NCBI RefSeq assembly: GCF_004379255.2
Contig: NC_056039.1
Span: 5,896,501-5,960,500, forward strand
Direction: 5' to 3'
Length of the DNA stretch: 64,000 nt
Source of the DNA: Salvia splendens
Lineage: Eukaryota; Streptophyta; Magnoliopsida; Lamiales; Lamiaceae
Positions 47,172 to 60,373 of the stretch are shown here, one piece after another. Below the pieces are notes generated by a model. The model worked only from the letters and a program-made list of their open reading frames with translations, was not told the DNA's origin and made no database searches. Position numbers and translations under genes: made by a program. Within the stretch, counting starts at the first letter, position 1. Each line of letters starts with the position of its first letter.

Positions 47172-50100
47172 GGTCTCCTACAAAATTCTGTGTGAAAATT
47201 CTTAATTATTTATATCCAAACTTAATTAGACTATTGTACTTTCATATATTTTCGCTGACACGTGTTGATCATCCGTAAGTATCATACATCATTCAATAGA
47301 GGATTGAACTTGCTCGTAATGAATGTTCTTGGGTTAGTGAAGTTCGAACCACTAATTAATTTCGAAAAGATAAAAAATGAGAAATTATAGATTTGAAGTT
47401 TCCTTTTCTAATTTGTTGCGCTTAATGTGGCAGTTGTAATTAATGTGTTGGGCTATTAAAATTATAATTGAAAACGAAGGTTAGCACTATTAGAAACCGA
47501 AAAATTAGATTTACCAATAATATTTTGGGGCTTTTATATTATAAATCAAATATGTTCATGAATTAGTTAAGCACGTGTGTTATATTGGGTATATATTGCT
47601 TGAACTTTCTAATCGAAGAATATTACCACGATCTGAACAACTATGCTTAAACCATCATTTGCATGTAAGACAATTATACAAATAAATATAATGTTCACAT
47701 GTTTTTTTTCTCATAGTCTAAATATAGCGTATAAAGATATTTACTCATAGTAAATACTCCTTTTGTCCCACTTTAGAGTCTCAATCACTTTTGCACACCC
47801 ATTTTATAAAAAAATAATAAATAATTAAAGGGAAGAAATTGTAAAGTAAGAGAAAAAATAATATTGAGAATAAAACGCGTGCACAAAAGTGACCAAGACT
47901 CCTAAAGTGGGACGGATGGAGTAGATTGTAACTTTGACTAAAATAGATCATTTTGGTCAAATATGGATTTAAATTGGACCAACTAATTATATGAATTTGA
48001 TTGATTTATTTGCTAAAATTTAATGTGAACACTCCTGTTTTAGTTTTTATCGATTGATGATAATACTTATTAATTATATGTGGAACAAATTTAAATTATT
48101 AATAAACGCTCATTTTTTAAATCATTTATCGATCTACTTAAATGGGTCTGGTTTTACTCAAGATATACTAAAATATCGCTTCGATAAAAGTGCATCTGAG
48201 GTTATTGAGAGAACACACGTAAATTATTATATGAACCAAACTTTGAGCTTAACTATTCCTTATGAAATGATTTAGTTTTAAAATAGGAGTACTATATTAT
48301 TAGTCCGATACAACTATATAATATATAGTCGTTACTAGGTATTACAAGACCATCTCAAATTGTATCCTAAAACTCAAAATAAAGTAGTAGTACTGCTTAA
48401 GTAAAATAGCTCAAATGGTACATCCCATTTAGAGTTTTTGACAAATACTATATAAGCTCAAATGGTACAGGAAAAAATCATTAAAACGCAATAGAAATGA
48501 TATACTACTAAAAAATAAGCATAAAATGATTGTGGTCGTGTGTTGTTAGTTCAGAAAATGGAGCAGAATGCATGGTTATAGTATTATACTTGGATTAAAA
48601 ATGAATACTTTCATTTCATATAATGAAATACTAAGATGTTTGGGGTGGGGTCCAGGAGGAAGAGACAAGAGTGATGATGATTGAATTAGGGGACCCAAGT
48701 CACGACTTTAGCACAACCACTTTTTGCGGGAAGCCACTTATTATTGAACCCTACCCAACACGTGTTTGAGTGCCACTTGTAGAAACCCTTCCACACAAAT
48801 CTTCACTTAGGATTTCTTATTAATGGATAATATAGTGTTATATGTTGATCATATTTTGGCCATTACAATATTAAATTATAACATTTTCTTAATATTATAT
48901 TTGGTGATGGTCAAGAAAGAATTGTTAAGTTAAAAATAAGAATAGAAAAAAGAACAGAAAACATATTGTATTATTTTAACATCGTCGTTTGAAAAAATAC
49001 TAAAAGTCGTCGTTTTGTACAGAAATGAGACAATTGAAAAAAATGAAACTTTGAGATTTAATATTTATTTTCAATTTTTATAGGACTGACTAGAATTTTA
49101 CAATATTACGTTATTTAAAGACTTATTTTTTTATATAAAACGTTAATTATCCATTTTAACATAATATACTGAACTTGTAATTACAATGTGATTTTTCCAA
49201 TTTAATTACAGATCAAACATGATTATAGGTGAAATTTGAACTATAACTTTTTACAATTGCAAGCTCCTAGATTACTGAAAAAATATAGCATGTGAGGTTT
49301 TGAATTGTACATGTTGGATACTATACAAAATTAATTGTAATAACAAAAATCGAAATGTTTTGTTTTAGTCGCAATGTTTGAAAGTCAAATTATATTCGCA
49401 AATTCGATGAAAGATGACATGTATTAAATCTGAAAATTAATAATGTTATGATACATATTCAAATTACATTATACTCTATCAATATTGCATGAAAGATCAC
49501 TCTTAAAGTTGGAATATTTCCTTCCAAATTGTTAACGCATAACCATGAACCTTAGACGCTGGCTAGACGAAGAACGTAACAACATAATTTATTTGAAAAG
49601 TGTCGTTAATTAAATAGCAAAACATAATTGATTACAAGTAATCAACCTACTTAGGATTCTCTTAAAAAGAGTTAGCCTGCCCTTCGCAATGAATAAATCA
49701 TATATTTTACGAAGAGAAGCTATTAGTTAACATATGGAGTACTAATATTATGATGGAAAATATCCGTATATATACTCCAACAATTTCCATATAAGGAGGC
49801 AGTTAAAAATAACTTAAATTTAACGTATATAATGAAGTATGCGCAATGTAGATGATGAATGATGTATAAAGTAAATTTATTTGGTGTTAATATATGAAGT
49901 AGTGTACTTTTTGGTCAATTATACTCCCTTTTAATGCTTTTGGATGATTATATATGCAATGACCTGCGATATTAGGCAGAATTTCAGCTTTCCATAATCA
50001 GCTAATCCAATGGATAGGATTTGATCCTAGTTATGCATTGAGGGTGTAGTTCCCTAATGCAACTCTGTACATATACATATATGAAAATGTGGGTTATATA

Positions 50101-50750
50101 CATTATGTCGAACTAATTTCAAGTCAGAGACCAAATCTCAGCCATCCATTTTTCTAATCTAGTAGATAAAATAAATCAAGCAAATCTTAATTTTATATAT
50201 ACGGAGTTTATTTTTGATTATTTTATACGGAGTTTACTTTTAGAGCGTTATAGTTTACTCTAGAGATAATGAACTAAAACGATCTTAAAATGAAGTATGT
50301 GTTCTCTAATAATGAACTTTGTGTTAGTTTGACGGTTCAGCAGTATAAATTAGTTATGTGTATATACTGCAACCAATTCCAAATAGTTATAAACTTAGAT
50401 ACACTCAATGCACATTTATAGCGCGCGCAGACACATACACTAAATACACATATATATGAGTGTGTGCGTAGTGTATGAATTGTGTGTGTAAAATATTTTC
50501 TTCAAATTTAATTTTACTATCAATTACTTCAGGTTTACTAAACATAGAATTATAATATTTTGCTTTTACTAAGCTGCTACTTAGAAGCGAGAAGACCATT
50601 GATTTCTTATTTATTTTTGGGAGAAGGATCGAGTCTGTGATCAATAATTGAGACGTACGTAGTTGTCTCCCCCAGAATTAAAGTGAAAAATATCAGTGTG
50701 ACCATTGTCTGGTAATATCACTATATTTACATAACCTCACCTTCTCCTTA
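47172..50750. other. AT-rich intergenic DNA
   Basis: Apart from a MITE at 47757-47921 I see no gene or complete element. A 73-codon frame at 48054-48275 and a 79-codon frame at 50405-50644 have no family features. A tract near 50385-50500 is rich in acacatatat and gtgtgtg dinucleotides. Confidence 0.4.
47757..47921. mobile_element. Stowaway-like MITE, 165 bp
   Basis: The left end CTCCTTTTGTCCCACTTTAG and right end CTAAAGTGGGACGGATGGAG are inverted copies over about 20 bp, flanked by TA. The inner parts pair further (gtctcaatcacttttgc with gcacaaaagtgaccaagac). The body is AT-rich and non-coding. Confidence 0.85.
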
Positions 50751-50864
50751 AGCTCATCAGTTTCCCTTCCTCCTTCTAGAGAGAGAAGATAGAAAGAGAG
50801 AGAGAGAGGCAGACTGACAACATAGATTCAATCCTTCTGTTCCCACCGTGGACAGTTTTGACAT

Positions 50865-51033
50865 GTGAGTTTTATCCTCCTTTAATTCTCTTTCAACACA
50901 TCCTTTCTCGGATCCCTATTTTCTTCTATTCCCCTTTCATTCTCCATCTTGTCCTTTTCTTTTTCAATTTAGCTTATAATCATATATATATATATATATA
51001 TGTATGCAATCTGACTGCATTGTATTTGTTCAG
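50865..51033 (+). other. Probable 5' UTR intron of the BELL gene
   Basis: A consensus donor (acat|gtgagt, 50865) and acceptor (tttgttcag|gt, ending 51033) surround a T-rich, AT-repeat-containing stretch. The flanking DNA is a CT/GA-rich leader. This is inferred from splice-site quality only. Confidence 0.55.
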
Positions 51034-51080
51034 GTCTCACCGGCTTATTTAGATTTCTGGTTCCGCCACTGGTTGGTTGA

Positions 51081-51107
51081 ATGATTCCAATTTCAGTGAA
51101 AAATTAA
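51081..51107 (+). promoter_or_regulatory. Upstream ORF in the BELL leader
   Basis: An ATG at 51081 opens an 8-codon frame (MIPISVKN) that stops at 51107, ten bases before the main ATG at 51117. A second AUG lies at the splice junction of the presumed leader intron (50863-50865): unspliced it reads ATG TGA, and spliced it becomes a 6-codon frame. uORFs repressing translation are known for some BEL1-like genes. Confidence 0.5.
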
Positions 51108-51116
51108 TCACAAGAA

Positions 51117-54073
51117 ATGTACTACCAAAGCAGCACAGAAATCGAAGGCGATGGGCTTCACACACTTTATCTGATGAACCCTAATTACATAGACACCCAA
51201 TCCCAATCCAACATGCTCTTCTCCAACATCTCCGTCCCTCACTCACAAACGCCGCGAGGCCTGTCGCTCAGCCTCGCGCCTCATCACAAACAACAAACCG
51301 GGGGTGATCGTGATTTCGGGGCGGGGAATAATTCGTCGATCACGGGCTCCAAATACCTAAAGGCTGCTCAGGAGCTTCTAGATGAAGTGGTCAGCGTCGG
51401 AAACCACCGCACCGATAAGGGGAAAATGATCAAAGGCGGCGGCGCGAGTAAGGAAGCTGCGTCTGCGGACAAAGGCAACGGCGCCGCCGATCTCACTACT
51501 GCTCAGAGACAGGAGATTCAGATGAAGAAAGCTAAATTGCATAGCATGTTGGACGAGGTATGATTTTTCATGTTTTCAGTTACTGTTAAAAAATTGTATA
51601 TTCCACAAATTAAGTCAAAATACTAGAGATTTGAAGCAGCTTCAATATTTTCTGCAAAAGCCTAAGAAATGTCATCTTTTGCACAGGGTGTGTGGCTCAC
51701 AGTTATCCATAGTGCGCGAGTCCACCTCACTTCACATTTTGTATATGACAAATCGTCAAATAAATCACGAAAGATGATCTTTCCTATTATTTTCAATTTC
51801 TGTAAAATAATTTAGTACTAAGTTTGAAATTTTTACAATTATTTATCCTTCACTGTTTCCGATGAATTCCGTATCTATGTGGTAACGGTTCAAAACACGT
51901 AAGTAAAACGGTGGGTAAATGAAGTTCAAAACGACGTTTTGTTAACGTATCTTAAACTAGTTGTCCTATATCTGCGTAATTTGTTGGAAAAGGGAAGGAT
52001 GAAATAATTGTGACCATCTTTTATTCATACTAAAATTAGACTATCTTTCGTGATTTAATTGATAAATTTTCCCATTATAATATCACCAATGAAAATTTGA
52101 GATAATTTACATTAGTTCCAACGTTTATTACTTTTCTTAAATACGCATTTAGCGTTGAAAATGTTGCTATGGAAATTTAGGGTTAGGCTTTCAAATACCC
52201 TCCCGCGTACGTGTGTTGATATTTAGGGCGAATTATCGACATCAAACATTTTTTTTGGTATTAACATGTTAGGATTTAAAAATTGTGAGATTAATTTTTT
52301 TCCAAAAATGTACTAATAATCGTCGAGATATTTAATGCTAGAGTATATATTTTGAAAAAAATTAGAAAAGTATTGACGCACATATAACTAACCAAACTCG
52401 TAGGCTTCGATTGATGATGAATAGGCCCAATTACAATTAAAAGCGATGGTGGGATGATGGTCCCCTTATAACAATTTATTGCTTTGTCTCTCCAAACACA
52501 AGGAGACAATCTTTTCCCAAAACTAACTACCTAACCAAAAATGTGAAAATCAAATTTACTGCAGGCGGAGCAAAGATGCAGACAGTATGACCACCAAATG
52601 CACACCATGATAGCTGCGTTCGAGCAGGCGGCTGGCCCGGGGTCAGCGCGATCGTACACGCACCTCGCATTGAAGACGATCTTGAAGCAATTCCGGTGCC
52701 TGAAATCAACGATTTCTGCAGAGATGAAGAGCTTAGGCGAGGAGGGAGGCTCGGAGCTGTCGAGGCTGAGGTTCGTGGATCGGCAGCAGGCAGGGCATGC
52801 GTGGAGGTCGCAAAGAGGTCTACCTGAGAGAGCGGTGTCGCAGCTTCGAGCTTGGCTGTTTCAACACTTTCTTCATCCGTAATTAATTGCTTGCTTTAAT
52901 TGATTTTGAGTTTGATTAATAGTTATAGTGTTAATTAATGTTGGTGTTGTGTGAATATTGTAGGTACCCTAAAAACTCAGATAAGCAAATTCTAGCAAAG
53001 CAAACAGGGCTTACCAGGAGTCAGGTATGTTAATATAACCAAGTTTTTTTTTTGTTATGTAAACAAGAAATTTAAGTAAGATAATGGAGCGATTAGGGAT
53101 TAATTATGTCGTCGACCTATATGTATTGTTAATTAAATATATAATTCTATGTGAGGATAATTGCATGCATATGAATTGTACAACAAGTAGGACGTACATA
53201 CATCCAGCTTATTAAATTCGTTGAAAGAATGTGGCAAATTGTACTCTTAGTCTAATGGAGTACTAACCTTTAATTAGGTGAAATGTTTTTTCACCAACTT
53301 TGCTACTGCTTAAAAAAAGTAAGGATACAAGTGTGAGGCTTTGAGAGGTAGGCTTCTGGCAGGCTGTGAGTTAGGCCCTCCCCCTTAGCGGGTTACTGCG
53401 TACCTTGATTTAACACCCCTTACAATAGTGTCAGATCGGGATGTGGGGGGCCCTTAGGGTTGAGGTTTATGAAAAAAGTAAGGGCACAAATTGCGTATTA
53501 AATTTTGGGAATCACTTACTATCATTTTAATATTTGAACGTTTCAGTAATTGCACCTTATAATAGTCCATCATTTTAGTATTTGAACTTCACCATAATTG
53601 CACCTTAAAATAAATTACGAGAATAGTAAAAATTAATTATAGTGGTAATGAATTGTTTTGGGTCCTTGGATAATTACCTTTTCTCTATATATTACTAGTT
53701 GATATGAAATACTAGAATTAGGTTGGTTAATATGTATTTAATGGTGCAGGTGTCTAATTGGTTCATAAACGCTCGAGTTCGTGTATGGAAACCCATGGTT
53801 GAGGAGATGTACCTCCAAGAAACCAACGCCGGAGTCACGCCGGAGTTATCATCTCTTCCTGCCAACTCTGTACCAATGGCTGCTGCTGCTGAAAACACCA
53901 ACACCTACGGGATTGAGATCGAACAGCAGCAGCAGCAGCAGGGGAACATTAACGGTTTCTCTCTCTCCCTTGGCCACACCTTGCAAGTCGACGAGGCTGC
54001 TGCTTATGAGATGGTGGATTTCCACAACAGGAAGCCCTTTCCGCCACACCTCTTGCCCGATTTCGTCGCCTGA
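51117..54073 (+). CDS. BEL1-like (BELL) TALE homeodomain transcription factor
   Basis: Four exons (51117-51557, 52565-52878, 52964-53024, 53750-54073) give 379 residues. The N-terminus has [13 protein letters not shown], then GLSLSLA. The SKY motif starts the conserved helix [14 protein letters not shown] at 78-91. The BELL domain follows at about 130-200 ([11 protein letters not shown], then [20 protein letters not shown]). The homeodomain (about 226-290) has [18 protein letters not shown], the TALE loop PYP, and the recognition helix [17 protein letters not shown] poly-Gln run and a second SLSL box ([11 protein letters not shown]) are near the C-terminus. BELL proteins pair with KNOX homeodomain partners in the nucleus to control meristems and organ growth. 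At 379 residues it is short for the family (about 470-740), mainly in the N-terminal and C-terminal arms. All junctions are in frame. Confidence 0.93.
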
Positions 54074-55089
54074 ACTGAACTGCACAACACATGCATCTCA
54101 TTTTTCATAACTATATACATACATCTTCAGTTGTACAACACTCCCTACACCATATATTGTAGATATATAAAAAAAAACCAGTTGTTTGTCTATATACTTG
54201 ATTACAAATTAGAATAGGCCATATATATGTAATTTCTTGTGTTGAATAAACAAATTAAACAATACATTCTCCAAAAATAAAATACTATTCTTATCACCTG
54301 ATCAATGTATATAACTATGTATATGGTTGAATGTGGTTATTCATATCATTAGCGTGGATCTTCTAAATTTTTTGATGTTATGCTATGAAATTCAATGATG
54401 CATCCACACGCATGGAGGAATTGTGGTGTCATGGATTTTTAATTTTTCCTTTTTTTAAGATACAATATTATAGATTAAAAATGATTTGGTGATTCTATTT
54501 TATACAGATATTCTACCACGATCTGTCAGATACAACCTTTTATTTTGTAGCTATCTTCTACAGTAGAATGTCTTTGTTTTTCAGGAGTATGAGATACTCA
54601 AAATAAGTTTAGTTTATCAAAATTAGTAAAAATAAGAGATGATATTTAATGATGTATATTTTACAATGATAATATAATAGTATTTAATAGCGGATATGTA
54701 GAGTATATACATGTAAAAATTTGAAAACCAGCAAAAAAGTATACATAGTACTTAGTACTCCTATTTAACTATTAAATGAACGTCCAATTTACATGGTTTC
54801 CTTGTTTTCATTTGTTATTTACACGATTTGATTGAGACTTGAGGTATGCATGCTTATAATAATTTCAAATTACTACAAAACAAATATTATTTATTACTAT
54901 TTGGAATACAATATTAATAATTATAATTAATCAACCTACCTAATTAATAAAATTTTTTTTGCAGCCCAGGTTTAGCAGAGAAAATAGCCCACCAAGAGAA
55001 TGGGCCGCAGCCCAGCTAGAAATAGAATGAGTTAGGAAGGCCCTTTCTCAGCTCTTATTAAAGAGGGAATGGCCCATAGGGCATGAGTT
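54074..55089. other. 3' region of the BELL gene and intergenic DNA
   Basis: The first 200 bases are the probable 3' UTR (aataaaatac near 54275 could serve in polyadenylation). The remainder is AT-rich. From about 54960 a GC-richer stretch (gcagcccaggtttagcagag) leads up to the TRIM and may be part of another repeat. Confidence 0.4.
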
Positions 55090-55094
55090 ATCTA

Positions 55095-55487
55095 TATTAG
55101 AAATGAGTCACTCACCCCTTAAAAGGGGTCATAATAGGGAGGATTATCCACACTTATATAGATTAGATGGGATCTTCACCAAGTCGATGTGGGACAGAAT
55201 TTTTAGAGAATTTAACACGCCCCCTCACGTGTGGGCCGGAAAGGAAATCGGTCTTCCATCACGTGAGTAGGCAATGCAAGAGATAAGAGAACCATCATCG
55301 ATGTGGGCCGGAAAGGACATCGGTCTTCCACTCGTGAGGTAGATAAGAGATAAAGAGAAAACCATCATCGACTTGGACCCGCTCTGATGCCATATTAGAT
55401 GTGGGACACTCACCCCTTAAAAGGCCTCATAAGGGGAGGGGGATCTTCACCAAGTCGATGCGGGACATAATTTTAGAGAATTTAACA
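55095..55487 (-). mobile_element. Complete TRIM (terminal-repeat retrotransposon in miniature)
   Basis: Read on the minus strand: 5' LTR 55487-55393 beginning TGTTAAATTCTC, followed without gap by TGGCATCAGAGCGGGTCC (55392-55375), one base off the initiator-Met primer site TGGTATCAGAGC. The internal part has two copies of a ggccggaaaggacatcggtc-like unit. A polypurine run GTGAGGGGGCG precedes the 3' LTR (55217-55095). The 5-bp duplication ATCTA flanks the element (55090-55094 and 55488-55492). LTRs are 95 and 123 bp; no protein is encoded. Both LTRs contain the GTCCCACATCGA or GTCCCGCATCGA motif near their start. Confidence 0.92.
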
Positions 55488-55492
55488 ATCTA

Positions 55493-56233
55493 GATAGGAG
55501 AAGAGAAATATTTAGATATTATTTCTGATTTAACTAAACAAATCTCTTTTTTTTTGTTTGACCACAGGTATACCGAACCAGTCTATGGCGGAATCCGACT
55601 AATCCTACTTGACCGGGTTTACTGATTAACACCGAAAGTCTCCCAGCGAGTTGTGATGTTTGATCCCGTAATCTATGTTGTTCGACTCTCTCAGAAAAAA
55701 AAAGATTATAATTATCTATGTGACGTGATTACAAGATCCCGTACAATTCAAGAATATGGACATCTTCAGTGGGATGAAGGGAATATGAAATATGGCGCGT
55801 AGACAAGTCTGATTTAACATTGACTTATACTCCCTTCGTCCGCCATTAGGAATAACATTTCTTGGCAGCACGAGTAAGAAAAATGAATGGAAAAAATTAT
55901 GAAATATGAGTCTCACTTGTATATTTTAGTTTTAAATAACGTGAATAAGATGAGTTAGTTGAATATAAAACTCTATTAACATTTATAATAAAATTGAACA
56001 GTACTTATTTACGAACTTAGGGAGTATCGATCATAGGAAATTAGCACCATTCATAATATTTGTAATTTCTATATTACTTTTAAAATTTATAGAAAATACT
56101 CAGTTTATTATTTATGAGACCAATTTTTTATCTTATGAATTTATTATTGTAGAAATAGAAGAAAAGAAAAGGAAGGGATCGCGGAGGCGCAGTCTGTAAT
56201 AAAACAAAAAAAGAAAAGGTTAGAGAGACGGCG
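55493..56233. other. Intergenic DNA upstream of the R3HCC1L-like gene, with a MITE
   Basis: A Stowaway-like MITE relic lies at 55830-56024. The segment about 55565-55690 (gtataccgaaccagtctatg and cccagcgagttgtgatg) resembles a fragment of a dispersed repeat. The last 100 bases are the 5' UTR and core promoter of the next gene. Confidence 0.45.
55830..56024. mobile_element. Stowaway-like MITE relic
   Basis: The left end CTCCCTTCGTCCGCCATTAG follows TA at 55828-55829. The right end (aacttagggag) precedes TA. The right arm is more diverged than the left, so this is an older copy. Confidence 0.65.
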
Positions 56234-59200
56234 ATGGAGTGCACGACGCCCAACTGGACTGAGAAGGTGGAAGACCTCGTCCACGCCGGAGAAGTAGACC
56301 AAGCTATCACCTTCCTTGAATCCACAGTCTCCAATCTTGAACACCTATTCAAAACTCATCAATTTGGCCGAGTGTCCTCGCCCTCTTCCGTACCCCATCA
56401 GTTGGCCACTGCTCTTCAAGACCTCTCCAAACTTTATTCCGCCCAAGGCTTCTCTCTCAGAGCTGATCAAACACTCTCCCGCGCCCTCCAAATCAAACAC
56501 GCCAAAGGGTATCTCCAATTTCTATCAATTTCAAGAAATTCTTCTACTTTACTGTATTTGATTTGCCTTAAAGATTGAGTTTTCATGTTTCTTTATCATG
56601 CCAATCCAGAACCTTGCTGAATTGTATTCAAGAATGCGTATATTTTGGGGTTAATTTATTCGAAAATTGAGGTGTGAGTAAGAAAGTAGATGATGGATTG
56701 TGTTTCTGTATTAGGAGAAATGAGATGGGAATAAAGGCTTAATAGGGAATCATACGTTGATAGAGGAGAACGTCTGTTAGTTCAACTGATTTTTGGTTGT
56801 TTTGGATTGGTTTGGTTTTCAGGGGTTCACGGGATGAAGTTACCTCTGATGATATTGCAGGACATGGTTTGTCTCTTTCAACTGTTGTGGCGTTGTCTTC
56901 TCTATTTATATGTCATTATATGGGGATGTTCCTTTTTTTTTGCCTTTGTCTGCTTAGGTAGCATTGATTGGTATTTGAAGTGTTTTTTCATATTGTTGCC
57001 TTGCCTAATTCGGGAGAACTGATTGTTCTTTACTTTTGTTGCAAAGGTTGTGCTGAGAGTTCTTCTTCACACTTGAAAAGTGATGGCATCCCAAAGGAGG
57101 ATGATGCTGAAGACGGTAACAACTGATCATATTGCATTTTCTGATGATAAATTGAGATCCTGTTGAAATGATGCCATAGACAAATTTTCTTGCCCCTCTA
57201 ACCTTAAAATTTCTTTTTTTGGCCTTTCTTAGAAATTATGCTAGCAATGTGCTAATATCCTGGTTAATATGTTAGTCCATTGACACTGTTTATGTTCTGA
57301 ATTGTGTTGTGCAATGCATTGGATGTGGTAAAATATTCGTATTCAGCTCAATAGCAGGCTAGTGTAATGTTGGGGAAGTTATGTTCTATTAAATCTGTTA
57401 TACAGTTTAACATGCCAATTTTGTACTTATTTGACAATTTTACTTTGGTTTATGCTTGCTCAAAGCCTCAAATTGTTCAAATGTGTCGAAAAATGTGAAG
57501 CTAGTTAAGATTCCTGTTTAGTTTGGTTTCATCTCATTAAGTTTTACTTGCAATAGTCAAGCAAGGTCAATAAGTGTAAATGAAACTTGAACGAAACCTT
57601 CATGGCTCAACTTGATTATTTATGTTGCATCCCTATAAGTATATAACGCTTGAGCTCATCTGTGTGGTATATGGCACAACTATGTGTCTTGAGCTTACAT
57701 TTTTCAAGATTCAGGATACTTGGATAGGACTAAATGGAACCAAAATTAGGATGCAGATACATGAATACTCTATGCATAGACTGACACATATACAAGATTC
57801 TTGCTATATGCGGCCGCAAAATTATGTCGCATAACATAAGACTTAAGAGCTTAAGAGAAATAGCATTTGACATCATAGCAGTATACATAATAGTATTATA
57901 CCATATTCTTTGTCACCAGTGATGGATCCACTTTTATGGAGAAAGATCTGGGAAGGGTCTTATAGCATATTCCACGACATGGTGCTTGAGGCTGTCCTAA
58001 CATCAGTTCTTGGTAATGGTTCAACTGTAAGCAGAATAGTTTTGGAAGCCAGTAGTAGACAAATGAACAATGAAAAACTTTACACGTTTCTAGTTCAGAA
58101 TTTTGGCTGAATGCTGGACAAGTTTCCCTTCCATAGAATCAACAGTATGGCTGAGCATGATTTTGAAGTGTAAAAGGAAAAGGAAAATACATTAATGGTT
58201 TTAGTGATCCATGATAATTTCTGCTAGCTTCTTCATAAGGTAGAAAGGGTAAAGCTAGAAAAATGCTTTGACAGTTTTCGTGCTATTCTATTAATTTTAT
58301 CATGTACTCTAATATCTAGTCCATCTTAGTTGCAGTATCAAGTAATTTATATGAAAGTAGTCTTTCCTTACCAGTGGGTGGTATGAATATAAGTCAATTG
58401 GTCAGTACTGGATAAGATTCAGAGGCATTTTGTAGGTGTTGCCTTTTGCGATCCTGTTATTACTTGTTCAACTTAACAAGGTTCCTTTTTGCACGAACTT
58501 CCACATTTCCTAAAGATTTATATTTCACTTGGGATTCGGGCTAATGATGTTTCAATTTTCAGATTGGGAAGCTATAGCAGATTGTTCCCCGGAGGAGTTA
58601 CTTTCCCCACAATCTTTACCAGGGATATCAAAACTTTCTCTGGAAGACTCAAAAGCACAATCCACCAAGAGGCGAGGAAGGGGAACATTTTCGTACAAGA
58701 AGCAGGGTCTTTACAGTGATAGCCAGTCTAATGAACCTTGTATAGATGACTCTGAAGATACGTCTTCATGCCAAGAGGAAGACCTGGAAAAGAGAAGCGG
58801 TACGTTTCTAGGCAGTTCATATTGGACCTGATCCGTGTTAAAAGATTCTCTAACCTACGTTAGCATATAGTATTTTGAATATTCATTTTATAGGCAAGAC
58901 AGAAAACATTGTAGAACTCTTTTCCTACGCATGTTTGTTGTATTTTTTTTACAAATATCGAAGTTTATTCTGCATTCTTGTGAATTCTTGCTAAGTGCTT
59001 CTTATCATATGAGCTAATCATGAATGCTGTATATTTGTCGAGTCCTGACAGTCCCTTATGGTTTTGGTTTCAGAAATGTATGGTACACGCCATATTCTTG
59101 TTCTAGCTAGCTTGAATCTAAGCACTAGGACGACTGACCTTGAGAGGTTACTTGGGAGCTTCAAAGATCGTTTTGTAATTCGCTGGGTGAATGATACAAC

Positions 59201-60056
59201 TGCACTAGCTGTATTTAGAACACCATCTGATGGTATGATAATTGCTTGCTTATTCGGTTTTGTCATTTTTAACCAACTCAAGTCGTGATAGGTGCAATAT
59301 GCCATTTGGTAAGGCTACTGAATGGGTCTTATTTTAAAGACTCCTCATTTCATGTATCGTTTCTCCTATTCCCAATTCAGCTGATATTTCAAGAAATGTA
59401 GTGAAACTTACTCTCCTATATACGAATGCGCCTATTTTGCTAGTTCTAAGACTCCTGGTGTTTGTACATCAGTTTATATCCGACTCTTGTTGGCCTACAG
59501 CAAGCTGATGCTTTTGATTTCTTGATGCAGCTCTTGAGGCTCTTAACTCCACCCGGTGCCCCTTTACAATCCGTATACTTGACGAGGACGAAGAACTTTT
59601 CAGCAAAATTCCACCAAAAGGTAACAGAGACCAGTATTTTGTGTATCTTCAGAAACATGTTTATTTATTTTTTCCTTATTTTGGCTGGCACATTAATTTC
59701 TAATGTATGGTTTAGAGACTGGCTTTGAAACATGAACTCGAGCTTACGTTGATGTTATCTTAACGTAGTTTCAGTTGGGGGTTGAGATGCCCTTTTTATC
59801 TCAAGAATCAAAAATATTCTAGGAATGTTTGATTATTAGTTCTGATATTCTATTCTCAGATTTGGAACCACCCCGGCAGCGGCCTCAGACATCAGCAAGA
59901 ACTGCTCAAAGATTGATTGCACAGAGCATGGGAATAAAACTGCCCTCGTCGTTTGGATCCAACGAGCTACGGAAGCAAGAACAAGCCAGGAAAAATCGGA
60001 TAGTCTCTAGGCAAAATATGCGGGATGATGCTTGGGGTGATGAAGATCCAAAGTAA
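56234..60056 (+). CDS. R3HCC1L-like protein (TPR-like N-terminus, RNA-binding-like C-terminus)
   Basis: Seven exons (56234-56508, 56823-56866, 57047-57115, 58563-58799, 59074-59232, 59531-59620, 59860-60056) join in frame to 356 residues. Residues about 5-92 form a TPR-like helical region (TEKVEDLVHAGEVDQAITFL; LQDLSKLYSAQGFSLRADQT). An acidic, Ser-rich linker follows (DWEAIADCSPEELLSPQSL; SEDTSSCQEEDLEKRS). The conserved core is at about 209-290: YGTRHILVLASLN, then LERLLGSFKDRFVIRWVNDT and TALAVFRTPSD, then FTIRILDEDEELFSKIPP. The basic tail reads RPQTSARTAQRLIAQSMG. The core resembles the RRM-like domain of animal R3HCC1/R3HCC1L, and plant genes of this type carry that name. The molecular role in plants is not established. 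The start is the only Met before the TPR-like part. Confidence 0.82.
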
Positions 60057-60373
60057 CTTAGTGTGTCAGTTCTCTACTTTTTGAATGGATTGAAATGGAT
60101 GAGTGCAGTGAAAGGGGTGTTTGATTAAGAATTTTTTGTGAAACATTCACTCGGTTTTCTCAAATACAGTACAGTCATTTTTACAGAGTTAGTGAAATGC
60201 TTCCTAATGTTTTTAGGTTTGATCATACTCTACTTATGTAAATTCGTCTTTCTTATATGAAACAATTGAAAATGATTGTCAGATATGCAAATTCCAGAGT
60301 TTTGCGCAGAAGTATACATATAGTATTCGGTAAAGTAGCATATACGGATCAGATATAATATAATATTATAATA

